Below are positions 1-8,997 of a stretch of 64,000 bases of DNA, one piece after another. Location of the stretch: NCBI RefSeq assembly GCF_000721235.1, contig NZ_JOFH01000007.1, positions 124,001 through 188,000 of the forward strand. The letters run 5' to 3'. The stretch is from Streptomyces olivaceus. GTDB lineage: Bacteria; Actinomycetota; Actinomycetes; Streptomycetales; Streptomycetaceae. Position numbers and translations under genes: made by a program. The number at the start of each line of letters is the position of its first letter. Positions within the stretch are counted from its first letter, which is position 1. A model generated the notes under the pieces. The model made no database searches, was not told the DNA's origin, and saw only the letters and a program-made list of their open reading frames with translations.

Positions 1-2469
1 GGCGGCGGTCGCGGAGACGTCCTCCGGCAGCAGCAGTCTGAGGTCGCGCTCGCCGACCTGCTGGAGCGTGGCGAGCCGGACCGCCTGCCGGTCCACCATC
101 TCCTCGAAGACGCCGCGTGCGGCACGCCCGTTGCCGAACCCGGCGCCCCGGGGCATCGCGTCGAAGTGCGCGGCCAGCGCGGCCGCCGTGCCCTCACCCA
201 GCTCGTACTGGTGCGCGGCGCACATGCTCTCCATGATGGCGACCAGCTCGGGCACGGTGTAGTTCTCGAACTCGACCGTGCGCGAGAAGCGCGAGCCCAG
301 GCCGGGGTTGGAGGCGAGGAACCCGGTCATCTCGTCGGTGTAGCCGGCCACGATGACGACCACCTCGTCGCGGTGGTCCTCCATCAGCTTCAGCAGCGTG
401 TCCACGGCCTCCCGGCCGAAGTCGGCGCCGCCGTGCCCGCTGTCCGAGGTGAGGGTGTACGCCTCGTCGACGAAGAGCACACCGCCCAGGGCCCGTTCGA
501 ACGTCTCGGTGGTCTTGATCGCTGTACCGCCGACGACCTGGGCGACGAGGTCGGCGCGCGAGACCTCCACGAGGTGGCCGTCGCGCAGCGACCCCAGCTC
601 GGCGAGGATCGCGCCGTAGAGGCGGGCGACGGTGGTCTTGCCGGTGCCGGGCGGGCCGGTGAAGACCAGGTGGCGGCTCATCGGCGGCGCGGACATGCCG
701 AGTTGCTCGCGGCGCTGGGCGAGCTGGGTGAGGTTGACCAGCGTACGGACCTGTTCCTTGACGTTGTCCAGGCCGATCAGCGCGTTCAGGGCGCCCAGCG
801 GGCCGTCGGGCCGGTCCTGGGCGGGGCCGTCGGCGGCGCCCGAGCCCGCCGGGTCGGTGTTCTCGGCGCTGCCCGAACCCCAGGCGTCGCGCTTGCCGTT
901 GCCGGTGCTGCTGAGGCCCTCGACGGCGAGCCGCTCGCCGGGGGCGGTCTGGACCAGGCCGCCGCCCTCGTTCTCCCGCGCGAGGCAGTTGACGAGGGAG
1001 ACCGGCGCGGTGGTCTCCACCCGGAAGCCGTCCTGCGCGCCGCCGGCCACCTCGCAGCCGCTGAGCGAGGCGATCGCGCCCTCGCGCAGCAGCACGCCGT
1101 GGCCCTGCGGGGTGAGCACCGAGGTGCGGTTGGCGGTCAGTTCGCCGCCGGAGTCGACGACGATGCCCTCCGCGCCGGCGTTCTCCACGCGGAAGTCCCG
1201 GACGGTGACGCTGCCGCCGTCCTCCAGGACGAGTCCGCTGTCCACGGCGCCGGAGACACCGCCGCCGGCCAGGTACAGGGTGCTGCCGCTCGCCGCGCGC
1301 ACGCCCGAGCCGCCCGGCTGCACGATCTCGCAGTCCTCGACCCGGCCGCGGGCGTCCCCGGTGGCGGTGATGCCGTCGCCCGACGGCTCCACGAGGCGGG
1401 CCCTGCGCAGCAGCGGGTTGGCCCCGGCCCGCAGCGCGATCGCCGGCGCGCCGCCGATGACCTCCAGGCGGTCCAGCTCGGCCGCCGCGTCCTCCTCCAG
1501 GAGCAGGCCGGTCTCGGCGCAGTCGCGGACGGTCAGGCCGGTCAGCGCCGGGGAGGCCGCCCCGGCGACCCGCAGGGCCACGCCCTGGGCGCCGTCGATC
1601 CAGCAGTCCTCGAAGGTGCCGCGTGCCCGGTCGGTGACGACCACGCCGTGGCCCCGGGTGCGGGAGACGCGGCAGCGGCGCAGTACCGGGTCGGTGCCCG
1701 CGGCCAGGGTGATGCCGGTGCCGGACGCCCCGGTGATCCGGACGTCCTCGAGGGTCGTACGGCCGGCGCTGCTCAGGTGGACGCCGTTGCTGGTGTCGTG
1801 CACGACCGTGCGGCTCACCGTCAGGGTGGAGTTGCCCTCCAGGGCGAGGGACGGCTTGTCGGTGGAGGAGAGGTCGCAGTCCTCCAGCGAGCCGCGGGAG
1901 TCGCCGTTGGCGAGGACGCCGTTGCCGCGGGCGTCGCGCACCGTGCAGCCGCGGACGCGGACCTCGCCCTGTTCGGCGACGACCAGGCCGCTGGTGCCGA
2001 GGTGTTCGAGGGTGCAGCTCTCCACGGTGGTCGGCGTGGTCGAGGTGACCACGATGCCCGCGCCCTGGGAGTTGCTCACCCGGCAGTCCCGCAGCGCCAG
2101 CGAACCCGTGCCGCCGGCCAGCAGCGCCGTCCAGGCGGCACCGGCTATCTCGCAGCCGTCGAGCGCGGCCTGGCCGCGCCGTACGTCCACGGCGGGCGCC
2201 TCGGCGTCGGCCCCGCGCAGGGTCAGCTCGGAGAGCATCACGGCGTCGGCGCGCAGCGCGACGACGCTGCCCGACCGGGGCCGGATCTCCACGGTGCCCC
2301 GCCCCTCGGCGGCGGTGAGGGTGACCCGGGTGTGGATCACCAGGTTCTCCGCGTACGTCCCCGGCCGGACGCTGATGAGCGCGCCGGTACGAGCCGCAGC
2401 GAGTGCCTCACCGATCGTCCGGAAACGGTCCCGGTCGTCGGGGCCGACCGACAGTACCTGGCGCGACAC
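1..2469 (-). CDS. Right-handed beta-helix / AAA+ ATPase fusion protein (C-terminus off the window)
   Basis: The leftward frame stays open from a GTG at 2469 to the window edge, so 823 codons are visible and the C-terminus is missing. An AAGGAGG ribosome binding site lies 7 nt before the GTG. Residues about 1-510 are short repeated strands of the type V-x-x-C-x-V-x-x-S-x-x-x-G-I/V, typical of right-handed parallel beta-helix (PbH1) repeats. After a Gly/Ala-rich linker comes a CbbX/SpoVK/EccA-type AAA+ domain with Walker A GPPGTGKT (about residue 603), Walker [10 protein letters not shown] (about 661) and an NPGLGSRF segment with the likely arginine finger. EccA-type ATPases accompany type VII secretion, and the upstream gene 3879-4535 resembles a T7SS-associated family. 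The role is inferred, probably cytoplasmic, because no signal peptide or membrane segment is seen. It sits 75 bp downstream of the ricin-lectin gene and is probably co-transcribed. Confidence 0.88.
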   Translation of the reverse strand, partial: MSRQVLSVGPDDRDRFRTIGEALAAARTGALISVRPGTYAENLVIHTRVTLTAAEGRGTVEIRPRSGSVVALRADAVMLSELTLRGADAEAPAVDVRRGQAALDGCEIAGAAWTALLAGGTGSLALRDCRVSNSQGAGIVVTSTTPTTVESCTLEHLGTSGLVVAEQGEVRVRGCTVRDARGNGVLANGDSRGSLEDCDLSSTDKPSLALEGNSTLTVSRTVVHDTSNGVHLSSAGRTTLEDVRITGASGTGITLAAGTDPVLRRCRVSRTRGHGVVVTDRARGTFEDCWIDGAQGVALRVAGAASPALTGLTVRDCAETGLLLEEDAAAELDRLEVIGGAPAIALRAGANPLLRRARLVEPSGDGITATGDARGRVEDCEIVQPGGSGVRAASGSTLYLAGGGVSGAVDSGLVLEDGGSVTVRDFRVENAGAEGIVVDSGGELTANRTSVLTPQGHGVLLREGAIASLSGCEVAGGAQDGFRVETTAPVSLVNCLARENEGGGLVQTAPGERLAVEGLSSTGNGKRDAWGSGSAENTDPAGSGAADGPAQDRPDGPLGALNALIGLDNVKEQVRTLVNLTQLAQRREQLGMSAPPMSRHLVFTGPPGTGKTTVARLYGAILAELGSLRDGHLVEVSRADLVAQVVGGTAIKTTETFERALGGVLFVDEAYTLTSDSGHGGADFGREAVDTLLKLMEDHRDEVVVIVAGYTDEMTGFLASNPGLGSRFSRTVEFENYTVPELVAIMESMCAAHQYELGEGTAAALAAHFDAMPRGAGFGNGRAARGVFEEMVDRQAVRLATLQQVGERDLRLLLPEDVSATAA

Positions 2470-2544
2470 GCGCGAACCTCCTTGCTCAGTCTGCGTCTTG
2501 GACAGGGCCCCGGCGAACCGGGAAACGGACGACCGCCTCCCTGC

Positions 2545-3882
2545 TCAGACGCTCCATTTCTGGTTGTCCAGCCCCGTGCAGGTCCACAGTTGCACACGGG
2601 CCTGGGCGTTGTGGTCGTGGCCTTCGATCTCGACGCACATGCCCACGGCCGTGTTCACGAGGTCGTGGGCCTCGTTGAGCGCGAACTTCTGCGCGTCGAC
2701 GCCGGTGCAGTTGGCGAGCTGGATGGGGGTGCCGTTGGCGAAGTTGGCCCCGGCGACGTCCATGCACAGCCCCTTCAGGCGGAGCGTGCCGTCGGAGGCG
2801 AACTGGAACTTCTGCGCGTCGGTGTTGTTGCAGTCCCACATCCACAGCCCCTGCCCGTCGGTGAAGGCGCTGGCGGGTACGTCGATGCAGCGGCCGGAGA
2901 GGTGGCTGTGGAACGACACGGGGAAGCCGAGGGCCGGCCCCGCGGCGGCGTTGCCCCCGTTCTTGGCAACGTCCTTCCCGGAGTCCTTGGAGCCCTGCTC
3001 CGAAGCGGCCTTCTTCTCCTTCTCCGCCTTCTCCTTCGCGGCCTTCTCCTCCGCCGCCTTCTTCTCCTTCTCGGCCCTCTCGGCCGCGGCGGCCTTCTCG
3101 GCGTCGCCGGAGTCCGTCTTCGGCGCGGGCGGCGCCTTCGGCTTCTCGGACTCCTTCTCGTCGTCCGCCGGGTCCCCGGCCTCGGGAGGGCTGACCGCGA
3201 AGTCGCCCGTCTCCTCCTCCTGGTCCCCGCCGAGGACGGTCGCCGCGGTCGTCGAGGCCCTGTCCTCCTTGTCCTCGTCGTCCGGCCCGAGGAGCAGGAA
3301 CGGCACCGCGACGAGCAGCGCGCCGCCGACCGCGGCGGCGGCCAGCACGGCCCGGCCCGGCCGTCCCACCGGCCTGACGGCGTCGTCGGGCTTGTCGATG
3401 GCGGTGGCGGTCATGGTCCGCACGAGCAGCGGGAGCCGGCTCTTGGCGGCGGAGGCACCGCCGGCATCGGCGTCGGTGTCAACGCCGGTGCCGACACCTG
3501 TGCCGACACCTGTGCCGGAGTCCTCCGCGGGCCCGTCGGCGGCCTGGGCCAGAGCCAGGGCCACGGGCTCGCGCTCCGCCGCCTCGGCTTCCTCCGCCTC
3601 CTCCGCCTCCTCCGCCTCCTCTGCCTTCGGCGCCTTCTCAGCCGGGGATTCGGCCTCGCCCGCCGATGCCGTCCCGGCCTCGGGCTTCACCTCGGGAAAC
3701 GATTCTGCGCCGGAACCGGAGGCCGAGCCCTCCGCCGTCGTACTGACCGGGGACTCGGATGTGGACTTGGACTTGGACTCGGGCATGGACTCGGACTCGG
3801 CGGCGGAACTCCGCTCGCCGTGGGGACCGGACTCCGCACGCGCAGCCGGAGATGTGGGGGGCTGCTGCGTCGAACGCGTCAC
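2545..3882 (-). CDS. Membrane-anchored ricin-type beta-trefoil lectin protein
   Basis: 445 residues from a GTG at 3882 with a GGGAGG site before it. Residues 1-150 are low-complexity Ser/Glu/Ala-rich sequence including an EEA-repeat stretch. A single hydrophobic segment (about 174-196, core LAAAAVGGALLVAVPFLLLG) follows Arg/Pro-rich sequence, so the N-terminus is predicted cytoplasmic and the C-terminus outside. A Lys/Glu/Ala-rich stalk, probably helical (about 255-295), leads to a ricin-type domain (about 315-445) with QxF/QxW repeats such as DAQKFQF, DAQKFAL and DNQKWSV and paired cysteines. The start codon overlaps the stop of the upstream gene by 4 nt (GTGA), implying translational coupling. 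Its layout (disordered N-terminus, one TM, stalk, lectin) is mirrored by the divergent B-lectin gene at 4847-5836. The ligand is unknown; family members bind carbohydrates. Confidence 0.88.
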   Translation of the reverse strand: MTRSTQQPPTSPAARAESGPHGERSSAAESESMPESKSKSTSESPVSTTAEGSASGSGAESFPEVKPEAGTASAGEAESPAEKAPKAEEAEEAEEAEEAEAAEREPVALALAQAADGPAEDSGTGVGTGVGTGVDTDADAGGASAAKSRLPLLVRTMTATAIDKPDDAVRPVGRPGRAVLAAAAVGGALLVAVPFLLLGPDDEDKEDRASTTAATVLGGDQEEETGDFAVSPPEAGDPADDEKESEKPKAPPAPKTDSGDAEKAAAAERAEKEKKAAEEKAAKEKAEKEKKAASEQGSKDSGKDVAKNGGNAAAGPALGFPVSFHSHLSGRCIDVPASAFTDGQGLWMWDCNNTDAQKFQFASDGTLRLKGLCMDVAGANFANGTPIQLANCTGVDAQKFALNEAHDLVNTAVGMCVEIEGHDHNAQARVQLWTCTGLDNQKWSV

Positions 3883-4535
3883 GGGTACCTCCCTGAGGTG
3901 TGGGTCAAGGGGCCTGGGGGAACTTCGCCGCCATCCACCGGAACGCGGGCCGCCGGCACCAGGAGGGGGGCGACCGCACCGGCGTTGACCAGCAGCGAGA
4001 GGGTGGGGGAACCGGCCAGGGAGCGGGTCAGCTCCCGGGCGGGAAGGGTCTCATGGCGAAGTGTGGCGGACATGAACGCGTGTGCCGGTGAGGTGAACAC
4101 CAGCACCACCGGCTCTCCGTCCTGCCCCGCGGCCGCCAGCGGAGCGCCGTCCGGTCCGGCCACGACGGTGACCTCGGCGGCCGCCAGCGCGGCGAGCGCC
4201 TCGTCCACGGAGCCGTATCCGGTGGCGGCCCGCTGTGCCGCCGCGTCGACGGGGTCGGTGGGCTCGGGCCAGCCGAGGGCCCGGGCGGAGGGGCGGTACG
4301 CGGGGTTGGCGCGGTAGGTGCCGACGTCGCCCTCGTCGCCGGACCGCCACTCCCCCAGCACCGCCCACTCCGGCGGGGTCCGCTCCTCGGGCCACTCCGG
4401 GTCCACCACGCCGATCCAGTGTCCCGGCGCCTGCCGGGCCGCGGCACGGACGGCCTCGGGTATCTCGGGGGTGTCACCGGCCTCGACGGCACCGGGCCCG
4501 GGCGACGAGGCCGGCGTGCCTGACGTGGCCTCCAT
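3879..4535 (-). CDS. SseB-like type VII secretion system-associated protein
   Basis: 218 residues from an ATG at 4535 preceded by CGGAGAGCAG. The open frame extends back to 4613 (26 extra residues), but that start has no good ribosome binding site; a third option is an ATG at 4553. The central part contains HWIGVVDPEW, LGEWRSGDEG and YRPSARALGW, a pattern seen in Streptomyces proteins annotated as type VII secretion-associated. The C-terminal half (VVLVFTSPAHAF then LSLLVNAGAVAPLLVPA) resembles the SseB N-terminal-type fold. No signal peptide or TM segment is seen. It is first in a leftward run with the ricin-lectin gene (4-nt overlap) and the beta-helix ATPase. The function of the family is not established, and the T7SS link is from family naming and the EccA-like neighbour. 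Confidence 0.75.
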   Translation of the reverse strand: MEATSGTPASSPGPGAVEAGDTPEIPEAVRAAARQAPGHWIGVVDPEWPEERTPPEWAVLGEWRSGDEGDVGTYRANPAYRPSARALGWPEPTDPVDAAAQRAATGYGSVDEALAALAAAEVTVVAGPDGAPLAAAGQDGEPVVLVFTSPAHAFMSATLRHETLPARELTRSLAGSPTLSLLVNAGAVAPLLVPAARVPVDGGEVPPGPLTHTSGRYP

Positions 4536-4770
4536 CTGCTCTCCGGGCCGCATGTCCACCTGAACTCTTGAACTCTTGGTCCTTGTGACCCGACGTTGAT
4601 CGGTCGGGGGCAACAGAATGCCACAACGACCTGCGCGGTGGGCATGTAGAGGCCTGCCCGAACAGGCCTCCCACGTGCCCGTTCACCGCCCGGCCCGGGG
4701 ACGTTGCGGGATCAGTCACCCGCACTCGGACATAGCGACGGACCGCGTTGCCGGGGCAGGGAACCATCGC

Positions 4771-4805
4771 ACGCCGGTACGGGCTATGTTCGATACGCCG
4801 GTACG
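4771..4805. promoter_or_regulatory. Direct repeat ACGCCGGTACG in divergent lectin promoter region
   Basis: The 11-mer ACGCCGGTACG occurs exactly at 4771-4781 and 4795-4805, 24 bp apart start to start (just over two helical turns). It lies 42-76 bp before the B-lectin start and in the only intergenic gap between the two divergent lectin operons. A regulator or extracytoplasmic-function sigma factor site is possible; which one is not known. Confidence 0.4.
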
Positions 4806-4846
4806 CCGTCGGATCCGCCGCGCTCCGCCCCCAAGGAGTACATCGC

Positions 4847-5836
4847 ATGTCCTCGCAGAAGCCCGCCTCCGGCACGAACACGACGCCGGCCTCCGGCTCT
4901 TCCCCGGACACCCCACCGTCGACCACCGCCGCACCCCCGGCGGCGGAGGAGCACACCGCGCCCGCCGCGGACCCCGCACCCGCACCCGCCTCCCCGGCGG
5001 CAGCGGCCGAGGCAGGTGAAGCAGCCGAAGCGGGCGAGGAGTCGACCGCGACGGCAGCCGCCACCGCCGAGGCGAAGGAGCCGGAGTCGGCCGGAAGGCG
5101 CACGGCCGTCGCGGCGGCCGTCGCGGCACCGCCCCCGGCCAAGACCGCCACCGGCGTCGACAACGGGCGCCCCCGCAAGCCCGTTCTGGCCGTGGCCGGG
5201 ATCCTCGGCGCCGTCCTGATAGCCGTACCGCTGCTGCTGGCGGGCGGCGCGGAGGACGAGAAGCGGCCGGACAGCGCCAAGTTGGCCGCCGAGGACGCGG
5301 ACACGGTGCTGGACCCGGGCTCGGCGGGCGCCGCCCTGGACGACTACGTGGCCGAGAAGCCCAGCGCGACGCCGAAGGAGAAGCCGGAGCCGAGCGCGCC
5401 GGTGAAGGCGGTCGCCCCGCCCCCGGCACCGGAACCCGCGACGAGCGCACCGGAGAAGAAGGCCGCGCCGAAGCCCGAGCCGAAGCCGAAGGCCAAGCCG
5501 TCCCCGACGCCGGACTGGACGACCTCGACGGTCCGCGCCGTCAGCACCCTGGAGGTCAACCAGGCCTGGACCACCAACCGCATCCGCATGGTGATGCAGC
5601 CCGACGGCAACCTGGTCGTCTACAACGAGAAGGGCAAGGCGACCTGGGCGTCGATGACCTTCGGCGAGAACCACCGGGCGATCTTCCAGTCCGACGGCAA
5701 CCTGGTCATCCACAACGGCGAGGACCGCCCCATCTGGGCCTCCCAGACCTGGGGCAAGGAGGGCGCCGAACTGGTGCTGCGGAAGGACGGCAAGGTGGTC
5801 ATCTCCCACAACGGCAACGTCGTCTGGTCCACCTGA
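4847..5836 (+). CDS. Membrane-anchored bulb-type (B-lectin) domain protein
   Basis: 329 residues from an ATG at 4847 with AAGGAG 8 nt upstream; the frame is open further upstream (to 4748) but without a site. Residues 1-105 are Ala/Pro/Glu/Thr-rich low complexity. A single TM segment (about 108-130, core VLAVAGILGAVLIAVPLLLAGG) is followed by an Ala/Pro/Lys-rich stalk. The C-terminal 105 residues form a bulb-type mannose-binding lectin domain with repeated QPDGNLVVY, QSDGNLVIHN and LRKDGKVVI strands and WAS/VWST turns. The QxDxNxVxY motif that binds mannose in the family is well preserved in the first repeat. It is divergent from the ricin-lectin operon and has the same architecture with a different lectin head. 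A strong hairpin terminator follows directly. Confidence 0.9.
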   Translation: MSSQKPASGTNTTPASGSSPDTPPSTTAAPPAAEEHTAPAADPAPAPASPAAAAEAGEAAEAGEESTATAAATAEAKEPESAGRRTAVAAAVAAPPPAKTATGVDNGRPRKPVLAVAGILGAVLIAVPLLLAGGAEDEKRPDSAKLAAEDADTVLDPGSAGAALDDYVAEKPSATPKEKPEPSAPVKAVAPPPAPEPATSAPEKKAAPKPEPKPKAKPSPTPDWTTSTVRAVSTLEVNQAWTTNRIRMVMQPDGNLVVYNEKGKATWASMTFGENHRAIFQSDGNLVIHNGEDRPIWASQTWGKEGAELVLRKDGKVVISHNGNVVWST

Positions 5837-5842
5837 ACCGAC

Positions 5843-5874
5843 GGGGCCGGGTTGCGCATCCGCAACCCGGCCCC
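5843..5874 (+). terminator. Hairpin terminator after B-lectin gene
   Basis: Perfect 14-bp stem (5843-5856 with 5861-5874, starting GGGGCCGGGTTGCG) around a CATC loop, 6 bp past the stop codon. There is no T-run, which is usual for Streptomyces terminators. It could also stop the leftward small gene from the other side. Confidence 0.8.
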
Positions 5875-5927
5875 GCACTTCTCCCGAGACTCCTCACCCG
5901 CTACCGCGGGCGGCAGGCACCCCGGCG

Positions 5928-6083
5928 TCAGAAGTAGTGCTTGCGTCCACCGACCGCGCGGCCGGTCGCACCCAGGATCCACAGGATGGCGCCCACCACG
6001 ATGAGGATGCCACCGATGGTCGTCAGCAGCCCGAGACCCACAAGCAGGCCGATAATCAGCAGAATAAGCCCAAGAACGATCAT
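5928..6083 (-). CDS. Small hydrophobic membrane protein, DUF6131-like
   Basis: 51 residues from the ATG at 6083. Two hydrophobic segments (MIVLGLILLIIGLLVGLGLL and GGILIVVGAILWILGATG) are separated by a short turn, and the protein ends in GRAVGGRKHYF. This matches the small DUF6131 family, whose members start MIVLG and end GRRHYY. Upstream in-frame ATGs at 6098 and 6119 would add 5 or 12 residues. None has a strong ribosome binding site, so the start rests on family similarity. The protein is probably inserted in the cytoplasmic membrane; its function is unknown. Confidence 0.75.
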   Translation of the reverse strand: MIVLGLILLIIGLLVGLGLLTTIGGILIVVGAILWILGATGRAVGGRKHYF

Positions 6084-6119
6084 TTCGAGGTTTCCCATCG
6101 TCAGGTCCACGTCAGACAT

Positions 6120-6580
6120 CACCGTGCGTCCGAGGCGGACGACTTCGGTGCACCACTGAGGGGGCCTCACTCCATATCCCCCCAGAGCCTCGCGGTGACG
6201 GCCCTTAGTGCTGCAGCGATGCGAGTGCCCGGCAACGCGGCATCCACACCCACCGGACACCCGCCCGCGCCGGACGGACGGTGCAGCTCGGCCAAAGAGG
6301 CGGGCCCTGCGTTCGAAAGCTTTCGTCGAACCGCGTCCGCAGCCGCTCCGGCGACCCGTCGAGGATCTGCCGCGCCGCGAGTCCCGTGACGAACCACGTG
6401 ACCGGACCCTCTCGTTGGCGGCGGTCGAGAACATCGGTTGAATGCGCGGCCGGGTCCGTAGCCTTGTCGTCCGCGTTTCGTGTGCCGCCGGGGGCCGTGC
6501 CGATCGAAGGGCTCGGCACGTTCGTACGTAGCACATCTGCCCGTTCCCGAGCGTTTCGCTCGTTGTCTAAGCTGAATCGG
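6120..6580. other. Intergenic stretch without a supported gene
   Basis: No recognisable protein is found on either strand. A leftward frame at 6205-6534 reads through WFVTGLAARQILDG and could be a decayed fragment, but it has no ribosome binding site and matches nothing I recognise. The right part should hold the promoter of the AraC-family gene. Confidence 0.5.
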
Positions 6581-7558
6581 GTGCTCGAGGAAACAGATAC
6601 CCGGCCATGGAGTGATGGGTTCGTACGGCCGTCCGATGCCGCAGGCTGGGAGCATCTCCTGGGGGCGGTGACCGATCTGCCGTGGTCGCTGCGCTTCCCG
6701 TCGACGTCGCCGTCGGACCCGGCCCCGGGCCCAGCCGCGGTCCAGCGTCGCTGGGTGGATGACGTCGCCTTGGTGGACTGGGAATCAGGCCCGTTCAGTG
6801 GTGTACGCGGCCCTCGTCAGATCGCGGAGACGGGAGACGACTACCTGATCGTCTCCGTGCTGGGTGCGGGGAGCGCGGTCTTCCGTCAGGATGGTCACGA
6901 CTGGCTGCTGCGCCCGGGCGATGCCCTCTCCTGGGAGAGCCGCCGTCCGGCACGGGTGACGGCGCGCGAGCCCGTCGTCGTGCGCAGTCTCATCGTGCGA
7001 AGCCGTCTTCTCGATGACGCGGGATGCTGGATGCGCATGGGTGAGCCGGCGCGCGGCCCGATGCCTGAGATGCAGTTGCTGCGGAGCTATCTGGACTCCC
7101 TCAGCACATCGCTTCCCCAGCTGTCGGGCGCGGCCGTCGTCGCGGCGCGCAACGCACTGCTCGAGCTGGGCTGGGGCGCGCTGCAGTCGGCGTCGCTTCC
7201 CGCCCGGCGGGAAGCGGTGGAGCGATACCTGGAGAGTCATCTCGGCGACCGGGGCCTGTCGGCGGAACAGGTGGCGGCGGCGAACAGCATTTCGGTGCGG
7301 ACCCTCACGCGGCTGTTCAGCGACGCGGGTGCCACGTTCACGGGGGTGTTGCGCGCCAAGCGGATCGCCCGGGTGCGCGAGGAACTGCTGACCGGGGACG
7401 CGACGATCGCGGCGCTGGCGCGGCGGTGGGGTTTCGTCGACAGCAGTCATCTGAACCGGCGTTTCCGGGCCGTCCACGGGATGTCCCCGCAGGAGTACCG
7501 CGGCAAGGGCGCCCGCACGCGCGACGCGCCACCGTCGGAGCCCCTCGAGGAGATCTGA
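6581..7558 (+). CDS. AraC-family transcriptional regulator
   Basis: 325 residues from a GTG at 6581. The frame is open from 6281, but conserved sequence begins only after the chosen GTG; GTGs at 6482 and 6497 are alternatives and none has a clear Shine-Dalgarno. Residues about 25-200 look like the cupin-type AraC_binding_2 ligand domain (GAGSAVFRQDG, LRPGDALSWES). Residues about 220-315 carry the two helix-turn-helix units of HTH_18 (AEQVAAANSISVRTLTRLF and IAALARRWGFVDSSHLNRRF), ending GMSPQEYRG. The next gene, an MDR oxidoreductase 197 bp downstream on the same strand, is a plausible target. Confidence 0.88.
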   Translation: MLEETDTRPWSDGFVRPSDAAGWEHLLGAVTDLPWSLRFPSTSPSDPAPGPAAVQRRWVDDVALVDWESGPFSGVRGPRQIAETGDDYLIVSVLGAGSAVFRQDGHDWLLRPGDALSWESRRPARVTAREPVVVRSLIVRSRLLDDAGCWMRMGEPARGPMPEMQLLRSYLDSLSTSLPQLSGAAVVAARNALLELGWGALQSASLPARREAVERYLESHLGDRGLSAEQVAAANSISVRTLTRLFSDAGATFTGVLRAKRIARVREELLTGDATIAALARRWGFVDSSHLNRRFRAVHGMSPQEYRGKGARTRDAPPSEPLEEI

Positions 7559-7754
7559 GCGGGTCCGGTGGCCGGGACGGCCGCCTCGTACCGCCTCGCG
7601 GCGTGCACGTACACGGTGCTGCCGAGCGGACCCGCATACGTTGGCAGAGGCGCCCCGGAGCGGGACGCCGCGGCCGGCGCATGCGGGCCGCAGGTGCCGG
7701 CCCGGGCGGGCGACTTCGCCGCGCCCGGACCCGACTGCGAACGAGGAGACACGG

Positions 7755-8807
7755 ATGCCCACCGCCAAGAAGAACCGAGCGTTCAGGCTGAGTAAGCGCC
7801 CCACGGGGCTCACCGAGGAACCCGGCCTGGAGTTGGTGACGACGGAGGTACCCGCGCTGCAGGACGGGCAGGCCCTGGTCCGGACGTCGATGCTCTCCGT
7901 GGACCCGTCGAGCCGGGTCTTCATGAGTGACATACGCAGCGACCTGCCTCCGGTGCGGGAGGGCGCGGTGATGCGCGGACTGGGCATCGGCCGGGTGGTC
8001 GCCTCACGGCGCACCGATCTGCCGGTCGGCGCGCACGTGTGGGGGTTCACCGGCTGGCAGGACTACCAGGTGGCCGATGACGCCGAGCTCGAGACGCCGT
8101 TCACCGTGCTGCCCGACCCCCTGCCCGCATCGCTCGAGGACCTGCTGGGTGTGCTGGGTCTGACCGGCATCACCGCCTGGCTCGCGGTGGAGATCGCCGA
8201 CCCGCAGCCGGACGGAACGGTCGTGGTCTCCGCGGCCGCCGGCGCGGTGGGATCGATCGCCGGCCAGCTCGCGAAGGAACGCGGTGCACGGGTGGTCGGG
8301 CTGGCCGGAGGGCCGGACAAGTGCCGTTACGTCGTCGAGGAACTGGGGTTCGACGCCTGCGTCGACCGACGGGACCCGCACTGGCGCGACCGGCTCGACG
8401 AGGCCACCCATGACGGCATCGACGCGGACATCGAGAACGCGGGCGGGGAGATACTGGACCATGTGCTGAGCCGGATCAACACCGGAGGCCGTATCGCCAT
8501 GTGCGGCATGATCGCGGACTACAGCGCCGACCCCGCCCAGCGTCATGGCATCCGCAACCTGGTGGAACTGGTCGAGCAGCGTGCCACCGCACGCGGTTTC
8601 CTGGTCACCGACCACGCCGACCGTTTCGACGAGATCACCGCGGAACTGGCTGCCCGGCTCGGCGACGGCCGACTTCGGCACGAGCGGGTCGTCCTGGACG
8701 GACTGGAGCAAGCACCGGAGGCACTCGCACGCATCTTCCGGGGCGACAGCCGCGGCAAGATCCTCGTCCGGGTCGCACCTCACGATGCCACTAGCGGCAC
8801 CGACTGA
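7755..8807 (+). CDS. Zinc-free MDR-family NADP-dependent oxidoreductase (CurA/PTGR-like)
   Basis: 350 residues from an ATG at 7755 with GAGGAG 6 nt before. This is the COG2130 branch of medium-chain dehydrogenase/reductases, which reduces enones and quinones with NADPH. Seen in the sequence are the N-terminal GroES-like part (DPSSRVFMSD), no zinc-ligand cysteine pattern, and the cofactor fold AAAGAVGSIAGQLAKERGARVVGLAG with the AxxGxxG-type nucleotide loop. It ends DSRGKILVRV, as usual for the family. It is cytoplasmic. It is the last gene before the tRNA-derived repeat at 8881, so it is probably outside the island. Confidence 0.9.
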   Translation: MPTAKKNRAFRLSKRPTGLTEEPGLELVTTEVPALQDGQALVRTSMLSVDPSSRVFMSDIRSDLPPVREGAVMRGLGIGRVVASRRTDLPVGAHVWGFTGWQDYQVADDAELETPFTVLPDPLPASLEDLLGVLGLTGITAWLAVEIADPQPDGTVVVSAAAGAVGSIAGQLAKERGARVVGLAGGPDKCRYVVEELGFDACVDRRDPHWRDRLDEATHDGIDADIENAGGEILDHVLSRINTGGRIAMCGMIADYSADPAQRHGIRNLVELVEQRATARGFLVTDHADRFDEITAELAARLGDGRLRHERVVLDGLEQAPEALARIFRGDSRGKILVRVAPHDATSGTD

Positions 8808-8880
8808 CGCCGGCTCGAAGTCCTCGGCGGCGAGCTGTCCGGAGGGGCGCCCGCGATGCTGGTCCGGGATCGGCTGGGCG

Positions 8881-8910
8881 ATGGGCGGGTAGGACTCGAA
8901 CCCAGGGCCG
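8881..8910. repeat. Degenerate copy of tRNA-Met 3' end (candidate outer att site)
   Basis: Bases 8883-8910 match the T-arm and acceptor strand of the tRNA-Met gene at 39045-39072 at 26 of 28 positions, in the same orientation. One mismatch breaks the T-stem pairing, so it is not a functional tRNA. The match runs six bases further into the variable loop than the copy at 10055. About 11 bases of any tRNA T-arm are conserved, so the specific evidence is the acceptor stem and variable-loop part. Confidence 0.5.
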
Positions 8911-8997
8911 CGCTCTGGGCGCAGGTACTTTCGTCTCACGCGGGCAACAGGCTGAGGGCAGTGAGCCAGCCTCTCACGGCGCCCCACTTGGACATCG

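Noticed and set aside
166..4317. Very long rightward open frames opposite the beta-helix ATPase and ricin-lectin genes
   Set aside because: They are GC-rich shadow frames. The leftward frames carry AAA+, ricin and SseB-like motifs with ribosome binding sites, and the rightward ones carry none.
6205..6534. Leftward frame with WFVTGLAARQILDG
   Set aside because: No ribosome binding site and no family I recognise; overlaps the probable AraC promoter region. Not enough to call a gene or fragment.
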